Positions 16,793 through 26,087 are shown, counted from the first letter of the stretch. The stretch: DNA of 64,000 nucleotides from Pseudomonadota bacterium (GCA_030685065.1 JAUXQH010000133.1:18273-82272); one strand, 5' to 3'. Numbers and translations: made by a program. Notes: a model not told the origin generated them from the sequence alone.

Positions 16793-17832
16793 CCGTCCTC
16801 AGTATCCGTCGAGCCGCTCGGGTTCCCACTTCTCGGGATCCGGGTGGCGTGCGCGCCACCGTAGAGCGCCAGCCAGGCCCAGGCTGCGCGCGCAACCTCG
16901 AGATCGCCGAGCACGTCCTGGGTGAGGGCTCCGACGAGCACCCCGGCGAGCCCGGCCGCCGGGCCGAGCGCGCCGTGGCGGAGCCCGAGGAGCGCGAGCC
17001 CGAGCGTCGCCACGAGCCCGACGGGACCGAGCACGGCGAGCAGCTGGACGGCGCTGTCGTGGGCGTGATTGGGGAACCAGAACCCCGGCGCGAGCAGGTC
17101 GTAGGCGGGCGCGGAGGCCACCGCGTAGCCCCCCGGCCCGGCCGCGCCCGCCGAGGCGACCGTGAGGCCGCCGGTCCAGAGGATGGCGCGCTGACGGAGC
17201 TCCTCCGCGTCCGCCACGGCGAGCAGGGCGACGAGCGCCAGCGCCCCCACGAACAAGGACGTCGCGGGCCGCCGTGTCTGCGTCGCGACGATGGTGACCG
17301 CCAGGGCCAGCCATGCGCCTTCGCTCCCCGTCGCCAGGATGCCGGCCGAGAGGAGCGCGGCGTGCGCCCAGCGCCTCGTCACCAGGGCCACGCCGAGCGC
17401 CGGGAGGAGCGCGTAGGCGAGGCTCAGATGATGGGAAAATCCGGCTACGCCGACCGCACCGGTCGCGCGTTGGCCGATTGCCCACACCGCCGCGCCGACC
17501 GCCGCGAGGAGCCCAAACCGCTCGACGGTGGCGCGGTCCTCCGCCCGCGTGAGCGCCGGAACGACCGCCAGCGGCGCGAGGAGCCAGGCGTGGCCGAGCC
17601 CCTCGCGGAGATCGCCGCTGGCACCCACGAGCAGGACCCACACCACCGCCGCCGCCAGCGCCGCGCGCCCCCAGGGCTCTTGCCAGAGGCGGGCGCGGGT
17701 CGGGCGGGCCGCCGCGTACAGGAGGGCGCCGCCGAGCACGATCTCCTGCGCCGCGGTCGAAAGCGGGAGCGCGACGAAAAAGAGGACGAGCAGGATCATC
17801 CCGAGGCGGGCGCGCACGGGCTCGCTCACCAC
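16786..17832 (-). CDS. O-antigen ligase / polymerase-like membrane protein (Wzy_C type)
   Basis: The 348-aa product is polytopic, with about ten hydrophobic segments. A central periplasmic loop contains FWFPNHAHDSAVQLLAVLGP, which matches the PHNHxLqxxxexG signature of WaaL/Wzy_C proteins that join or polymerise surface polysaccharide. Start codons lie inside a 14-bp tandem repeat (17820-17875): the chosen GTG is at 17830-17832. A GT4 glycosyltransferase gene ends in the same repeat upstream, supporting a surface-glycan role. Ligase versus polymerase cannot be decided. Confidence 0.65.
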   Translation of the reverse strand: MVSEPVRARLGMILLVLFFVALPLSTAAQEIVLGGALLYAAARPTRARLWQEPWGRAALAAAVVWVLLVGASGDLREGLGHAWLLAPLAVVPALTRAEDRATVERFGLLAAVGAAVWAIGQRATGAVGVAGFSHHLSLAYALLPALGVALVTRRWAHAALLSAGILATGSEGAWLALAVTIVATQTRRPATSLFVGALALVALLAVADAEELRQRAILWTGGLTVASAGAAGPGGYAVASAPAYDLLAPGFWFPNHAHDSAVQLLAVLGPVGLVATLGLALLGLRHGALGPAAGLAGVLVGALTQDVLGDLEVARAAWAWLALYGGAHATRIPRSGNPSGSTDTEDGC

Positions 17833-17875
17833 GGCTCGCTCACGACGGCTCGCTCACGACCGCTCGCTCACTGCG
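17820..17875 (-). repeat. Four 14-bp tandem repeats at a stop/start junction
   Basis: Units of GCTCGCTCACGACG (with one or two changes) begin at 17820, 17834, 17848 and 17862. The TGA of the glycosyltransferase (17868-17870) lies in the last unit and the GTG starts of the O-antigen ligase-like gene (17827-17832) in the first. Each unit read leftward carries a GTGA, so adding or losing a 14-bp unit would change the distance and frame between the two genes. Confidence 0.85.
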
Positions 17876-19022
17876 CGCGGGGCGGGGCGGGGCGCGACAG
17901 CACGCGCTCGTAGACCCCGCGCGTCGCCGTGACCACCGTGTCCCAGCCGAAGTTCGTCTCCACCCGCGCACGGCCCTCCGCGCCGATCGCGGCGAGGAGC
18001 TCCGGCGTGCTGGCCTCGACCGCGTGGAGCGCGGCGCCCCAGGCATGGGCATCCCCGACGGGCAGGCGCCAGCCCCCGACCGAGCCGAGCACCTCGAGGT
18101 TGGGCGGAATGTCGCTCGTCAACGTCGGAAGGCCCGCGGCCATGGCCTCGAGGAGCGCGATGGGGAGGCCTTCGACCCGGCTGGGGAAGAGGAACGAGCG
18201 GGCGTGCGTGAGCAGCATCGCCTTGTCGTGGCCGAAGCGGGTCCCGGTGAAGATCACGCCCGCCGGCGCGTCGCGATGGAGCCGCTCGACGTAGTCGTCC
18301 GTGTAGCTGCCTCCGCCCGTGATCACGACCGGGAGCGACGGCGTCGCCCGCGCGACGGCGCGCAGCAGGGTGCCGATCTCCTTCTCGGGCACCAGCCGCC
18401 CGAGGAAGAGGTGGTAGCCGCCCGGCGTGAGCGAGGGGAACACGGAGGGCTCCCACGGGACCGCCACGTGCGGGGCGACGCCGTTCGGGATGTGCGTGAC
18501 GGGGGCGGGGTAGTTCTCCTCGCACCAGAGCTTCAGCCCGCGCGACACCGTGATGATCTCGGTTGACGCATGGCCCGCCATCCAGGCGCCCGACCTCAGA
18601 AAGAGCCGGGCGGCGGGCCCCCACTTGTCCCGCTCCCAGTCCTTTCCGTGCAGGGTCACGACCACCGGCCGGCGCAGGAGGGCGGGCAGCCCGGAGAACA
18701 AGGCGGGGCCGCAGGCGTGGAGGTGGACCACGTCGGCGGTCACGGCGGCGCGCGGGGCCGCGAGGGCCGTGTGTACGAGCGCCTCGAGGCTCCGCCGATA
18801 CACGGTGGGGGTGTCGATCAGGCGCACGCCCGAGCGGGTGCCGCTCCCGTACGGGTTGTACCGGCCGCGACAGTACACCGTCACGTCCACGCCGCTGGCG
18901 GCGAGGCGCGGGGCGAGCTCGCCGACCGCCAGCTCGACGCCGCCCTCCGCGCCCCAGGGTGCGCGCAGGCCGAGCATCGCCACGCGCAGGCGGCTCAAGG
19001 AGGGACGCCGGACGCGACGCAT
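17868..19022 (-). CDS. GT4-family glycosyltransferase
   Basis: The 384-aa cytosolic or membrane-associated enzyme has the GT-B fold signs of GT4 (glycosyltransferase group 1). At the N-terminus is the acceptor-domain glycine region WGAEGGVELAVGELAP; in the middle VHLHACGP and HIPNGV; in the donor domain FLGRLVPEKEIGTLLRA and the E-x7-E motif in RVEGLPIALLEAMAAG. These enzymes transfer sugars from nucleotide donors during glycan assembly. It overlaps the nucleotidyltransferase-like gene upstream by 28 nt and precedes the ligase-like gene, so it belongs to a polysaccharide operon. Confidence 0.85.
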   Translation of the reverse strand: MRRVRRPSLSRLRVAMLGLRAPWGAEGGVELAVGELAPRLAASGVDVTVYCRGRYNPYGSGTRSGVRLIDTPTVYRRSLEALVHTALAAPRAAVTADVVHLHACGPALFSGLPALLRRPVVVTLHGKDWERDKWGPAARLFLRSGAWMAGHASTEIITVSRGLKLWCEENYPAPVTHIPNGVAPHVAVPWEPSVFPSLTPGGYHLFLGRLVPEKEIGTLLRAVARATPSLPVVITGGGSYTDDYVERLHRDAPAGVIFTGTRFGHDKAMLLTHARSFLFPSRVEGLPIALLEAMAAGLPTLTSDIPPNLEVLGSVGGWRLPVGDAHAWGAALHAVEASTPELLAAIGAEGRARVETNFGWDTVVTATRGVYERVLSRPAPPRAQ

Positions 19023-19858
19023 CGCCGAGCATACTCGGCGAGCACGTAGCCCTGGAAGTCATGGAGGTGGTTCGTCGCGATCTCGGGGCGGCGCTTGAAC
19101 CGCTGGCTCCGCGTGCGCTCGGGGAGCCACGCGTACTTGCGGTTCCAGTAGCCGTTCCAGACCGAGAAGGACGCGCGGTCGAGCGTCTGCGCGACCGGAC
19201 GTGTCATCCCCTCGACGAGGCGGGCCAGCGCCATCGGCGCGTGCGTCGGCGCGTGGCTCGCCCGCTCGCGGCTCCACCCGAAGCCGGGAACGTGCTCGGC
19301 GGCCCACGCCCGGTTCGCGTCGAGGAGCGCCACGCACCAGGCGGCGCCATGAACCGGCACCGCGGTCGCGAGCTCCATCGCCGTGAACATGTTGCGCTCG
19401 TCGAGCGCGAGCCGGTCGGTGGCGAGCAGGTAGTTGGTGCAGAAGTTCTCGCGGATCCCCTCCGGGAGCGAGCGCCGGAAGACCTGGAGCGCCGACTTCG
19501 CCGTCCACACGCTCCCGGGCTCGACCAGCAGCAGGAAGTCGACGTCACCATCGGCATCGGCGCTCTGCTTGGAGAGGCCGCCGGTGATGAGCACCGCGCG
19601 CACCCACGGGAACGTCGCGAGGAGCCTCCCCGCGCGCCGCGCCGCGGGCCAGCGTCGCTCCGCCGCCGCGGTGCGCGCCACCCGCCGCTCGACCTGGTTG
19701 GCGCTTCCCACCGCGCACACGTGGCCCCACGCCCGCTCCAGCCGTCCGTCCGCGACGAGCCGATCCACGACAGGGCCCGGGTCGAATCCCACGAGGCGTC
19801 CGAGCTCCGCTTCGGTGAGAGGATGCCGGAACACGTCGTAATAGCAGACCATTCGCAT
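18995..19858 (-). CDS. Nucleotidyltransferase-fold protein
   Basis: From the ATG at 19856-19858 the product is 287 aa. A polymerase-beta-like nucleotidyltransferase motif is visible: GGLSKQSADADGDVDFLLL, which fits G[GS]x9-13DxD with Asp carboxylates. An N-terminal winged-helix-like stretch (HPLTEAELGRLVGFD) precedes it, and the C-terminal ~120 residues are rich in Trp, Tyr and Arg. The open frame continues to 20047, but that extension is low-complexity and lies in the divergent gap. Its substrate is unknown; the place next to glycosyltransferases suggests a role in surface polysaccharide synthesis. Confidence 0.6.
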   Translation of the reverse strand: MRMVCYYDVFRHPLTEAELGRLVGFDPGPVVDRLVADGRLERAWGHVCAVGSANQVERRVARTAAAERRWPAARRAGRLLATFPWVRAVLITGGLSKQSADADGDVDFLLLVEPGSVWTAKSALQVFRRSLPEGIRENFCTNYLLATDRLALDERNMFTAMELATAVPVHGAAWCVALLDANRAWAAEHVPGFGWSRERASHAPTHAPMALARLVEGMTRPVAQTLDRASFSVWNGYWNRKYAWLPERTRSQRFKRRPEIATNHLHDFQGYVLAEYARRCVASGVPP

Positions 19859-20154
19859 CACGTCCGTCGTCGGATCCACGCCGCGATCGCTGCTCTGGGC
19901 GTCACGCCGGATCGGGCGAAGCTCCGCGGCGGAGGATGGCGTGTCGCGGCGCAGAGCACAACTCCTGGTCCACTTCGAGCGGGCTGGTCCGAGGGGGCAC
20001 TGTGCAGGGCACGCCGGACGAGGAGGACTACTATCGCTGGGTTTCACCGAGTGGGAAGGCGTTGTGGTCCGCAGCCTCCGCGCGCTGTCCTCCGAGGCGC
20101 CCCGAGGCGCCAGGATCGCCGTCGCATCATTGCGCTCTCGGTCACGCCGCGTAA
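19859..20154. other. Divergent intergenic region, no gene seen
   Basis: This 296-bp gap lies between the leftward nucleotidyltransferase-like gene and the rightward GT2 gene. Promoters for both are expected here. The best rightward candidate, TTGCGC at about 20130 with TAAATG 16 nt later, would require the GT2 start at 20167 rather than 20155, so I leave it unassigned. Confidence 0.3.
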
Positions 20155-21648
20155 ATGGCGGTCGGCATGCCGTCGGCCCTCCTCGCGCTTTACCTGACGC
20201 TGATGGGGCTGTGTGCCGTTCACGGGGTCCACCGCCTCGTGCTGCTCGGCACCTATCTCGCCCGCCGTGAACGTCGGAAGCCGGCCGCCCCGGTTCCAGT
20301 CGGGCTCCCGGCTCTGCTCCCGATGGTCACCGTCCAGCTCCCGGTCTACAACGAGCGGGATGTCGTCGCGCGGCTGGTAGCCGCCGTGGCCGCGCTGGAC
20401 TGGCCGGCGGATCGGCTCCAGGTGCAGCTCCTCGACGACTCGACCGACGACACCGCGGCCCGCGCGGTGGACGCCCTGGCGCGGGCGCGCGCCCGGGGGA
20501 TCGACGCGGTGTGCATTCATCGGGACGCCCGCGTCGGATGGAAGGCGGGGGCGCTCGCCGCGGGCCTCGCAAGCGCGCGCGGCGAGCTCATCGCCATCTT
20601 CGACGCCGACTTCGTCCCGGCTCCCGATTTTCTCCGACGCATGGTCCCGCCCTTTTCCGACCCCGGCGTGGGGATGGTCCAGGCGCGGTGGGGCCACCTC
20701 AACGCGAACGTGTCGGCGCTCACGTCGGCACAGGCCACGTTGCTCGACGGCCACTTCGTCATCGAGCACACTGCGCGAAACCGCTCGGGGCGCTGGTTCA
20801 ACTTCAACGGCACCGCCGGCGTGTGGCGGCGCACGTGCATCGAGGCCGCGGGCGGCTGGGCGCACGACACCCTCACCGAGGATCTCGACCTCTCCTACCG
20901 CGCGCAGCTCGCCGGGTGGCGCTTCGTCTACCTGCTCGAGCACGTGGTCCCGGCCGAGCTCCCCGAGTCCCTCGCCGCCTTCCGGACCCAGCAGCGTCGC
21001 TGGGCAAAGGGCTCGGTCGAGGTCGCCCGCAAGCTGACCGGGCGCATCGTCCGCGCCCGCGGCGTGCCGATCGCCACGCGGATCGCGGCGCTCCTGCACC
21101 TCTGGGCGAACCTCGCCTGGCCGGTGGCGCTCGCCTTGGCCCTGGTGTTTCCGCCCCTCGTGGTGCTCCGGGGCGGGGCCCCGGGAAACGCGCTGGTGTA
21201 CCTGCCCTTGTTCCTCCTGTCCACGGGCGGCAACCTGCTGTTCTACGCCGCCGCCTCCCCCCGGCGGCTCACCTCGCTCCACGAAGCGACGTTCCTCGCG
21301 ATCGGGATGACGGTGAACCAGTCGTTCGCCGTGTTCGAGGCCCTTGCGGGGCGCCGCACGGGGTTCGTCCGGACGCCGAAGAGCGGCGGCGGGCGGGGCA
21401 GCTACGCCATCTCGGCGACCGCCCCGATCCCCTTCGAGCTGCTCCTCGCGGCGGTCCACCTCGTTACGGCCGCCTGGGCCGCCCAGAACAGCGACTGGGG
21501 CAGCCTGCCCTTTCTCCTCCTCTTCGGCGGCGGCTTCGCCTGGACCGGCCTCGCCGGCTTGCGTGAAGCGCTGGTGCCCGCCCGCTCCCTCCCGGGAGCC
21601 GCCCCCCTCGCGCAACCGGCCGTCGACTTGCCGGTCACCGGAAAATAG
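20155..21648 (+). CDS. GT2 family processive glycosyltransferase (cellulose/mannan synthase-like)
   Basis: The 497-aa membrane protein has one N-terminal helix, a cytosolic GT-A domain and three or more C-terminal helices. GT2 motifs are clear: VQLPVYNERDVV, LLDDSTDD, FDADFVP (DxD), the TED acid (DTLTEDLDLSYR) and QQRRWAKGS (QxxRW), the product-binding motif of processive synthases. It resembles CslA-like glucomannan synthases and poly-beta-sugar synthases; the exact sugar is not decidable. ATG codons at 20155 and 20167 are alternatives. It is followed without a gap by a polytopic protein (ATG one base after the stop), probably its operon partner. Confidence 0.85.
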   Translation: MAVGMPSALLALYLTLMGLCAVHGVHRLVLLGTYLARRERRKPAAPVPVGLPALLPMVTVQLPVYNERDVVARLVAAVAALDWPADRLQVQLLDDSTDDTAARAVDALARARARGIDAVCIHRDARVGWKAGALAAGLASARGELIAIFDADFVPAPDFLRRMVPPFSDPGVGMVQARWGHLNANVSALTSAQATLLDGHFVIEHTARNRSGRWFNFNGTAGVWRRTCIEAAGGWAHDTLTEDLDLSYRAQLAGWRFVYLLEHVVPAELPESLAAFRTQQRRWAKGSVEVARKLTGRIVRARGVPIATRIAALLHLWANLAWPVALALALVFPPLVVLRGGAPGNALVYLPLFLLSTGGNLLFYAAASPRRLTSLHEATFLAIGMTVNQSFAVFEALAGRRTGFVRTPKSGGGRGSYAISATAPIPFELLLAAVHLVTAAWAAQNSDWGSLPFLLLFGGGFAWTGLAGLREALVPARSLPGAAPLAQPAVDLPVTGK

Positions 21649-23178
21649 ATGGATGTCGGCCGCGAGATCACTGAAGGGTACAAGGTCTGGCTCGCGCTCG
21701 CCGGCGTGTCGCTCGCCGTCGCATGGCGGTTCCTCCCGCTCCGCGCCGCCTGGGGCCTCCTCCTCACGCTCACGCTCGTGGCGGGCCTGAACTACGCGCG
21801 GTGGGGGCCGAGGCTCCCCTTCGAGAAGGTCGACACCTACGACCTGCTCCACTACTACATCAACGCGAAGTACTTCGACGAGCTCGGCTACTACGACCTC
21901 TATCCGGCGTTGGTCCTGGCTGATCACGATGCCAACGGGCCGTACTACGACGAGGGTTCGAAGTACATGGCGCAGGACGCGTCGGGCCATGCCATGCGCT
22001 CGATCGACCACGCGGTCGCGCGCGGCACCGTCGTGAGGCAGGAAAACTTCACCGCCGAGTCCTGGGCGAGCTTCAGCAAGGATGCGCTCTACATCCAGCG
22101 CAACATCAAGGGCCTGAACGACGAGCTCTGGCGCCAGCTCCTCCAGGACCACGGCTTCAACGGCACGACCGTCTGGACGATGATCGCAAAACCCATCGCG
22201 TTGGCGGTCCCCGTCGAAGGGATCAAGTGGCTCTGCCAGATCGACGTCCTCTTGCTCGTCGCGGGGCTGGGCGCCGTGGGGTGGGCCTACGGCGGGAGCA
22301 CCGCGGTCTGGGGTGCCTTCTTCCTCCTCGTCACCTACTCGGGGCGTTGGCCGACGTATTCCTGGGCGTTTCTGCGCTACGACTACATCGCGGCGCTCCT
22401 GTTCGCGATGGCGCTGCTCCGCAAGGGCCACCCGTTCTGGGCCGGCGTGATGACGGCCTGGTCGGGCACGCTCCGGCTCTTCCCGGCGATGTGGATGTAC
22501 GGCCCCGGGGCCAAGGGCTTCGCCGGGTTGATCGAGCGGAAGGTGCACAAGCCGCTGCTCGTCCTGCTCGCCGGCTTCCTCGTCGGCGTCGGGGTTCTGC
22601 AAGGCGCGGCGATCCTCACGCTCGGCCTCGAGCCGGCCCGCATCCACTTCGAGAACATGGAGGACCACAACAGCTCCGAGCAGCTCTCCTCCCGCCGCAT
22701 CGGTCTCGCCCTGGCCCTGCCCTTCACCGGGGAGCTCCTCCCCAAGGCGATCACGAAGGCCACCAAGGAGGTGATCGAAGGCCAGAAGCCGCTGCGCTAC
22801 GGAATCGCCGCGGTGATGCTGCTCACCCTCGGCTGGGGGCTCCGCCGCTCGCGCGACGACGAGGCCTTCGCGTTCGGGTTCCTCCCGTTCTTCCTGCTCA
22901 CCACCGCGAGCTACTACTACTACGTGGCCCGCATCACGCTGATCGTGCTCCACGCATCCGACCTGCGGAAGCCGAAGCACGCGTTCGGCCTGGCGTGGCT
23001 CCTCGGCCTCGAGGTCTTCTGCAACTGGGCGGAGACCTCGCACCCCGAGCACCGCGTGTTCCTCGTCGGATGGCTGGCGTGGGGGCTGACGGCCTACGGC
23101 GCGGTGATGGCGGCCTGGTACGTCTGGGACGCCCGCAACGCCTTGAATTTGCCGGCAGTAGACAAGGCGGCCGCGTGA
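21649..23178 (+). CDS. Polytopic membrane protein, GT-C/GT87-like
   Basis: The 509-aa product has about ten hydrophobic helices. Long loops follow the second helix (about residues 60-170) and include HYYINAKYFDELGYYDLY, an acidic/aromatic loop typical of GT-C lipid-linked sugar transferases, and RLFPAMWMYGPG in the middle. The pattern resembles GT87/DUF2029-type proteins, but no catalytic residue can be named with certainty. It starts directly at the GT2 stop, so the two probably act together in glycan synthesis or export. Confidence 0.55.
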   Translation: MDVGREITEGYKVWLALAGVSLAVAWRFLPLRAAWGLLLTLTLVAGLNYARWGPRLPFEKVDTYDLLHYYINAKYFDELGYYDLYPALVLADHDANGPYYDEGSKYMAQDASGHAMRSIDHAVARGTVVRQENFTAESWASFSKDALYIQRNIKGLNDELWRQLLQDHGFNGTTVWTMIAKPIALAVPVEGIKWLCQIDVLLLVAGLGAVGWAYGGSTAVWGAFFLLVTYSGRWPTYSWAFLRYDYIAALLFAMALLRKGHPFWAGVMTAWSGTLRLFPAMWMYGPGAKGFAGLIERKVHKPLLVLLAGFLVGVGVLQGAAILTLGLEPARIHFENMEDHNSSEQLSSRRIGLALALPFTGELLPKAITKATKEVIEGQKPLRYGIAAVMLLTLGWGLRRSRDDEAFAFGFLPFFLLTTASYYYYVARITLIVLHASDLRKPKHAFGLAWLLGLEVFCNWAETSHPEHRVFLVGWLAWGLTAYGAVMAAWYVWDARNALNLPAVDKAAA

Positions 23179-23206
23179 CGCTGCGGCGCTCCGGCGGAGA
23201 CGGTCG

Positions 23207-23716
23207 ATGAAGACGCTCGAGGCGCGCCTGGCCGCGCTCCGGACGCGCGGGGAGATCAAGGACCTCGCCGCCGAGGTCGAGCGGGACGCGGCGTTGCGGG
23301 GCGAGCTGGTCGAGCTTGCGACGGCGCGGGGCCTCGTGGTCGAGCCGGACGACTCCGCCAAGCGGCTCGTTCGCGCGCTGCTGGGCCGCGCCGACGCAGC
23401 GCAGGTGCGAAAGAACCCGATCCATCGGGACGACGCGTTCACGTGCGCGCACTGCGGCGCGGCGGTGTCCCCGGGAGGAGCGCCCGTGCGCGATCACTGC
23501 CCGAGATGCCTCCGTGGCCTGCATGTCGACGTGGTCCCGGGAGACCGCGCCGCGAGCTGTGGCGGCGTGCTCGACCCGATCGCGTTCGAGCGCCGCCCCG
23601 AGGTCGTCATCCGGTATCGGTGTCGGCGATGTGCGCACAGCTTCGTCGTACGCGCGCATCCGGACGACCGAATCCCTCCGTCCCTCTGCCCGTCGGACGT
23701 TCAGGGGCCCGCGTAG
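23207..23716 (+). CDS. RNHCP-domain zinc-binding protein
   Basis: The 169-aa product has an Ala/Arg-rich helical N-terminus (about 75 residues) and a C-terminal RNHCP domain. The domain shows FTCAHCGAAV, VRDHCPRCLRGLHVDVVPGDR and CGGVLDPI, plus a further CRRC pair, which should form a zinc ribbon. The RNHCP family has no well-established function; neighbours do not help. Its 3' end overlaps the convergent LarA-like gene by 16 bp. Confidence 0.75.
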   Translation: MKTLEARLAALRTRGEIKDLAAEVERDAALRGELVELATARGLVVEPDDSAKRLVRALLGRADAAQVRKNPIHRDDAFTCAHCGAAVSPGGAPVRDHCPRCLRGLHVDVVPGDRAASCGGVLDPIAFERRPEVVIRYRCRRCAHSFVVRAHPDDRIPPSLCPSDVQGPA

Positions 23717-24756
23717 CGGGGGATCCGCGCGAACGGATCGGCCACGAGCAGGGCGTCGGGCGGGGCCAGCGCGATCGCGGGCGCCGAGACCGCGTCGATG
23801 CCGCAGGCGCGCAGGGACGCCGGGTTGCGCACGCCGGTCACCACGAGCGGATAGCGCCGCGCCAACGCCGCGATCATCACGGCGCGCTGGGTGCCGGCGC
23901 CGACGGGGGCGGGGCCGTCGAGCAGGGCCGCCCACGGCGCCTTGCCGGTGGCGAGGACCGCGGCGAACGCCCGCTCTCCGTCGCCCTCGCCCATCCCCTC
24001 GGGACAGCTGGCCTCCAGGTACAGCGTCGCGCCCTCGACGAGCGGCGGATCGTCCGAGAGCCCGAGGTACGTGGCGGCGCGGCTGGCCTGGTAGAAGTTG
24101 ACCGCCTTCTTGGGAGGAACACGTAGGATCGCGGCCGAATAACGCCTTGGAACGTCCTCCCAACAGGCGAGCGACGCGGCGGCGGCGGCGAGCGTGGCGC
24201 GGGGCTCCCCGGCGAACCAGCGCCCCCCCGCGAGCAGGAGCGTCCAGTGACACCCGGCGGCCTCCCCGAGCCCGTCGACCGCGGCGCGGAAGGGGTTTCC
24301 CTCGAGCTTTCCCAGCCGTACGCCGGGGGCGGTGACGCGGTCGCGATGGTGGAGCGCGTCGAGGGTGGCCCGCGCGCCGAGCCCCACCGCCACGGCCTTG
24401 TGTCCGCCGGAGAAGCCGGCGTACTGGTGCAGCTCGACGATGCCGACGCCGAGGAGCACGTCCGCGTCGGCCGCCGCGCGCGCGATGCCGCCCGGGATGC
24501 CGTCGACGATCGCGGTGGGGACGGTATCGTCGGGGTCGTGCTGCACGAGGGGGAACGGGCTCGTCGGCAGCTCGTCGGGGCGCATCCGGCGGTGGAGCCC
24601 GAGGCCGACGATCGCGCGCACGTCCCCGGAGAGCCACGGGCGGAGCGCGGTGAGCGCCATCCCTACGTCGAGCGGCCGGGTGCCATCGGGCACGGCGATG
24701 CGAACCCGCGCGCCGGCGGGCGGGGGCGAGGCGGCGAGGGCGTCGGCGAGGGACAT
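23701..24756 (-). CDS. LarA-like (lactate racemase family, DUF2088) protein
   Basis: The 351-aa product contains the LarA N-terminal-domain landmarks: an HRR-type loop (GLGLHRRMRPDELP), VELHQYAGFSGGHKAVAVG containing the His and Lys that in true LarA bind the nickel-pincer cofactor, and ALHHRD. Genuine LarA enzymes need larB, larC and larE for cofactor synthesis; none is nearby. It is shorter than the ~420-aa LarA and may act on another 2-hydroxy acid. The ATG at 24754-24756 was chosen because the open frame upstream is a shadow of the neighbouring gene. Confidence 0.7.
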   Translation of the reverse strand: MSLADALAASPPPAGARVRIAVPDGTRPLDVGMALTALRPWLSGDVRAIVGLGLHRRMRPDELPTSPFPLVQHDPDDTVPTAIVDGIPGGIARAAADADVLLGVGIVELHQYAGFSGGHKAVAVGLGARATLDALHHRDRVTAPGVRLGKLEGNPFRAAVDGLGEAAGCHWTLLLAGGRWFAGEPRATLAAAAASLACWEDVPRRYSAAILRVPPKKAVNFYQASRAATYLGLSDDPPLVEGATLYLEASCPEGMGEGDGERAFAAVLATGKAPWAALLDGPAPVGAGTQRAVMIAALARRYPLVVTGVRNPASLRACGIDAVSAPAIALAPPDALLVADPFARIPRYAGP

Positions 24757-24764
24757 GCCGCCTC

Positions 24765-26039
24765 CTATCGGGCGGTCGCGGGCCCCGCGCGAACCAGCCG
24801 GCCCCACCCCTCGGCGATCAGCGCGCCATAGAACGGGGCATACACCACGATCCGCGTGGTGGCCCACTCCGTCCATGCCGAGGTCGCTGGATCGTAGGTG
24901 GAGAGGACGATGTAGGACGCGGGCACGGTCACCGCGAGCACCACCCACGCGCGCGATCCGTTGAGGAGCGCGGCCGCGAGGGGCCACAGCACGTACCAGG
25001 GGTGCACCGTCGGCGAGAGCAGCACGAAGGCGCCGGTAGTCCAGAGCGCCACGCGCGCGGGATCCCGGCTCCGGAGGAGGACCCCGGCGACGACGGCGAG
25101 CCCCAGGGCCTGAAGGAGGGGGCGCGTCCAGGTGCCGAGGCCGAGCTCGGCGAGCGGGAACAACGATCCGTTGAACGCCCACGATGCGCGGTAGGTCTCG
25201 AAGCCCTCGGCCCGCACGAGGGGGAGCGCCACCAGGAGCGTCAGCAGCGCCCAGCCGAGCCACGCGCGCGGCCGTTCGAGCACGAGCAGCACGCCCGGCA
25301 GGAGCTTCACCATCGCGCCCATCCACGCCCAGGCGCCCCTGCCGCGTGCTTCGGGGGTGACGATGGCGAGCACCAGGAACAGGACGCCGATCCCCTCGAG
25401 ATGCCCGCTCACGGCGCTCTCGAGCGCCGGCAGGGGGAGGAGCGCCCAGAGCCAGCCCGCGCGGGGGCGCGCCCGTGCCAGCACCCATGCGGTCCCGACG
25501 TCGCAGGCGGCCGACACGAGCCGCCACGCGAGCACGCCGCCCCCCGCGAGGACGAGGAAGAGCAGCTGCGCGAAGGGGGGGTAGATGCTGGGGACCTGCC
25601 GGTGATTCACGTTCGCCCACACGGTGTCCCGGAGGTGGGCCAGCGCCGGCGCGTCGGGCGCGAGCACGAACGGGTTCTCGCCCGCCCTCCACACCTGTCC
25701 CTCCCAGACGTAGCGCCAGACGTCGTCGGAGAGGGTCGGCGCCACGACGAGCAGCGGCAGCCGGACGAGCAGCGCCGCGAGGACGACCCGCGCCGGACCG
25801 GGGGCATCCGGCGCGAGCGTGGCCACGACCGCGCCCCAGGCGACGACTACCGCGACGAATGCGGTCGCGTGCGCCCGTGGATCCCCGAGGCAGGCCACGG
25901 CGAGCGCGCCGCCGACGGCGACGGCCAGCGCGACGAGGGGAGGGGGGCGCCCGGGCACCTCCGCGGCATAGCCCACCTCCTCGCCGAGCACCGCCCGCGC
26001 GCCGGAGCCCGGTGGCGGGCGGCTCCATGCCCCGCTCAC
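24765..26039 (-). CDS. GT87-like integral membrane mannosyltransferase candidate
   Basis: The 424-aa protein has about ten helices. It carries a GT-C style loop after the first helices: LSDDVWRYVWEGQVWRAGENPF, close to the conserved D-D/R-Y-W-E-G pattern of polyprenyl-phosphate-dependent mannosyltransferases, and SIYPPFAQLLF. HPWYVLWPLAAAL near the end is also typical of this group. The start is the GTG at 26037-26039, next to the divergent pal promoter. The preceding larA-like gene begins 8 bp beyond its stop. The acceptor is unknown. Confidence 0.65.
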   Translation of the reverse strand: MSGAWSRPPPGSGARAVLGEEVGYAAEVPGRPPPLVALAVAVGGALAVACLGDPRAHATAFVAVVVAWGAVVATLAPDAPGPARVVLAALLVRLPLLVVAPTLSDDVWRYVWEGQVWRAGENPFVLAPDAPALAHLRDTVWANVNHRQVPSIYPPFAQLLFLVLAGGGVLAWRLVSAACDVGTAWVLARARPRAGWLWALLPLPALESAVSGHLEGIGVLFLVLAIVTPEARGRGAWAWMGAMVKLLPGVLLVLERPRAWLGWALLTLLVALPLVRAEGFETYRASWAFNGSLFPLAELGLGTWTRPLLQALGLAVVAGVLLRSRDPARVALWTTGAFVLLSPTVHPWYVLWPLAAALLNGSRAWVVLAVTVPASYIVLSTYDPATSAWTEWATTRIVVYAPFYGALIAEGWGRLVRAGPATAR

Positions 26040-26040
26040 G

Positions 26041-26069
26041 TTGACAGACCTCCGGCGATGCCGTAGATA
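26041..26069 (+). promoter_or_regulatory. Sigma-70-like promoter of pal-cpoB
   Basis: A perfect -35 TTGACA (26041-26046) and TAGATA (26064-26069) are 17 nt apart. Transcription would start near 26076, 12 nt before the pal ATG and just upstream of GGGGAG at 26079-26084. It abuts the divergent GTG at 26039. Confidence 0.65.
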
Positions 26070-26087
26070 GCGGCGCTCGGGGAGCCC

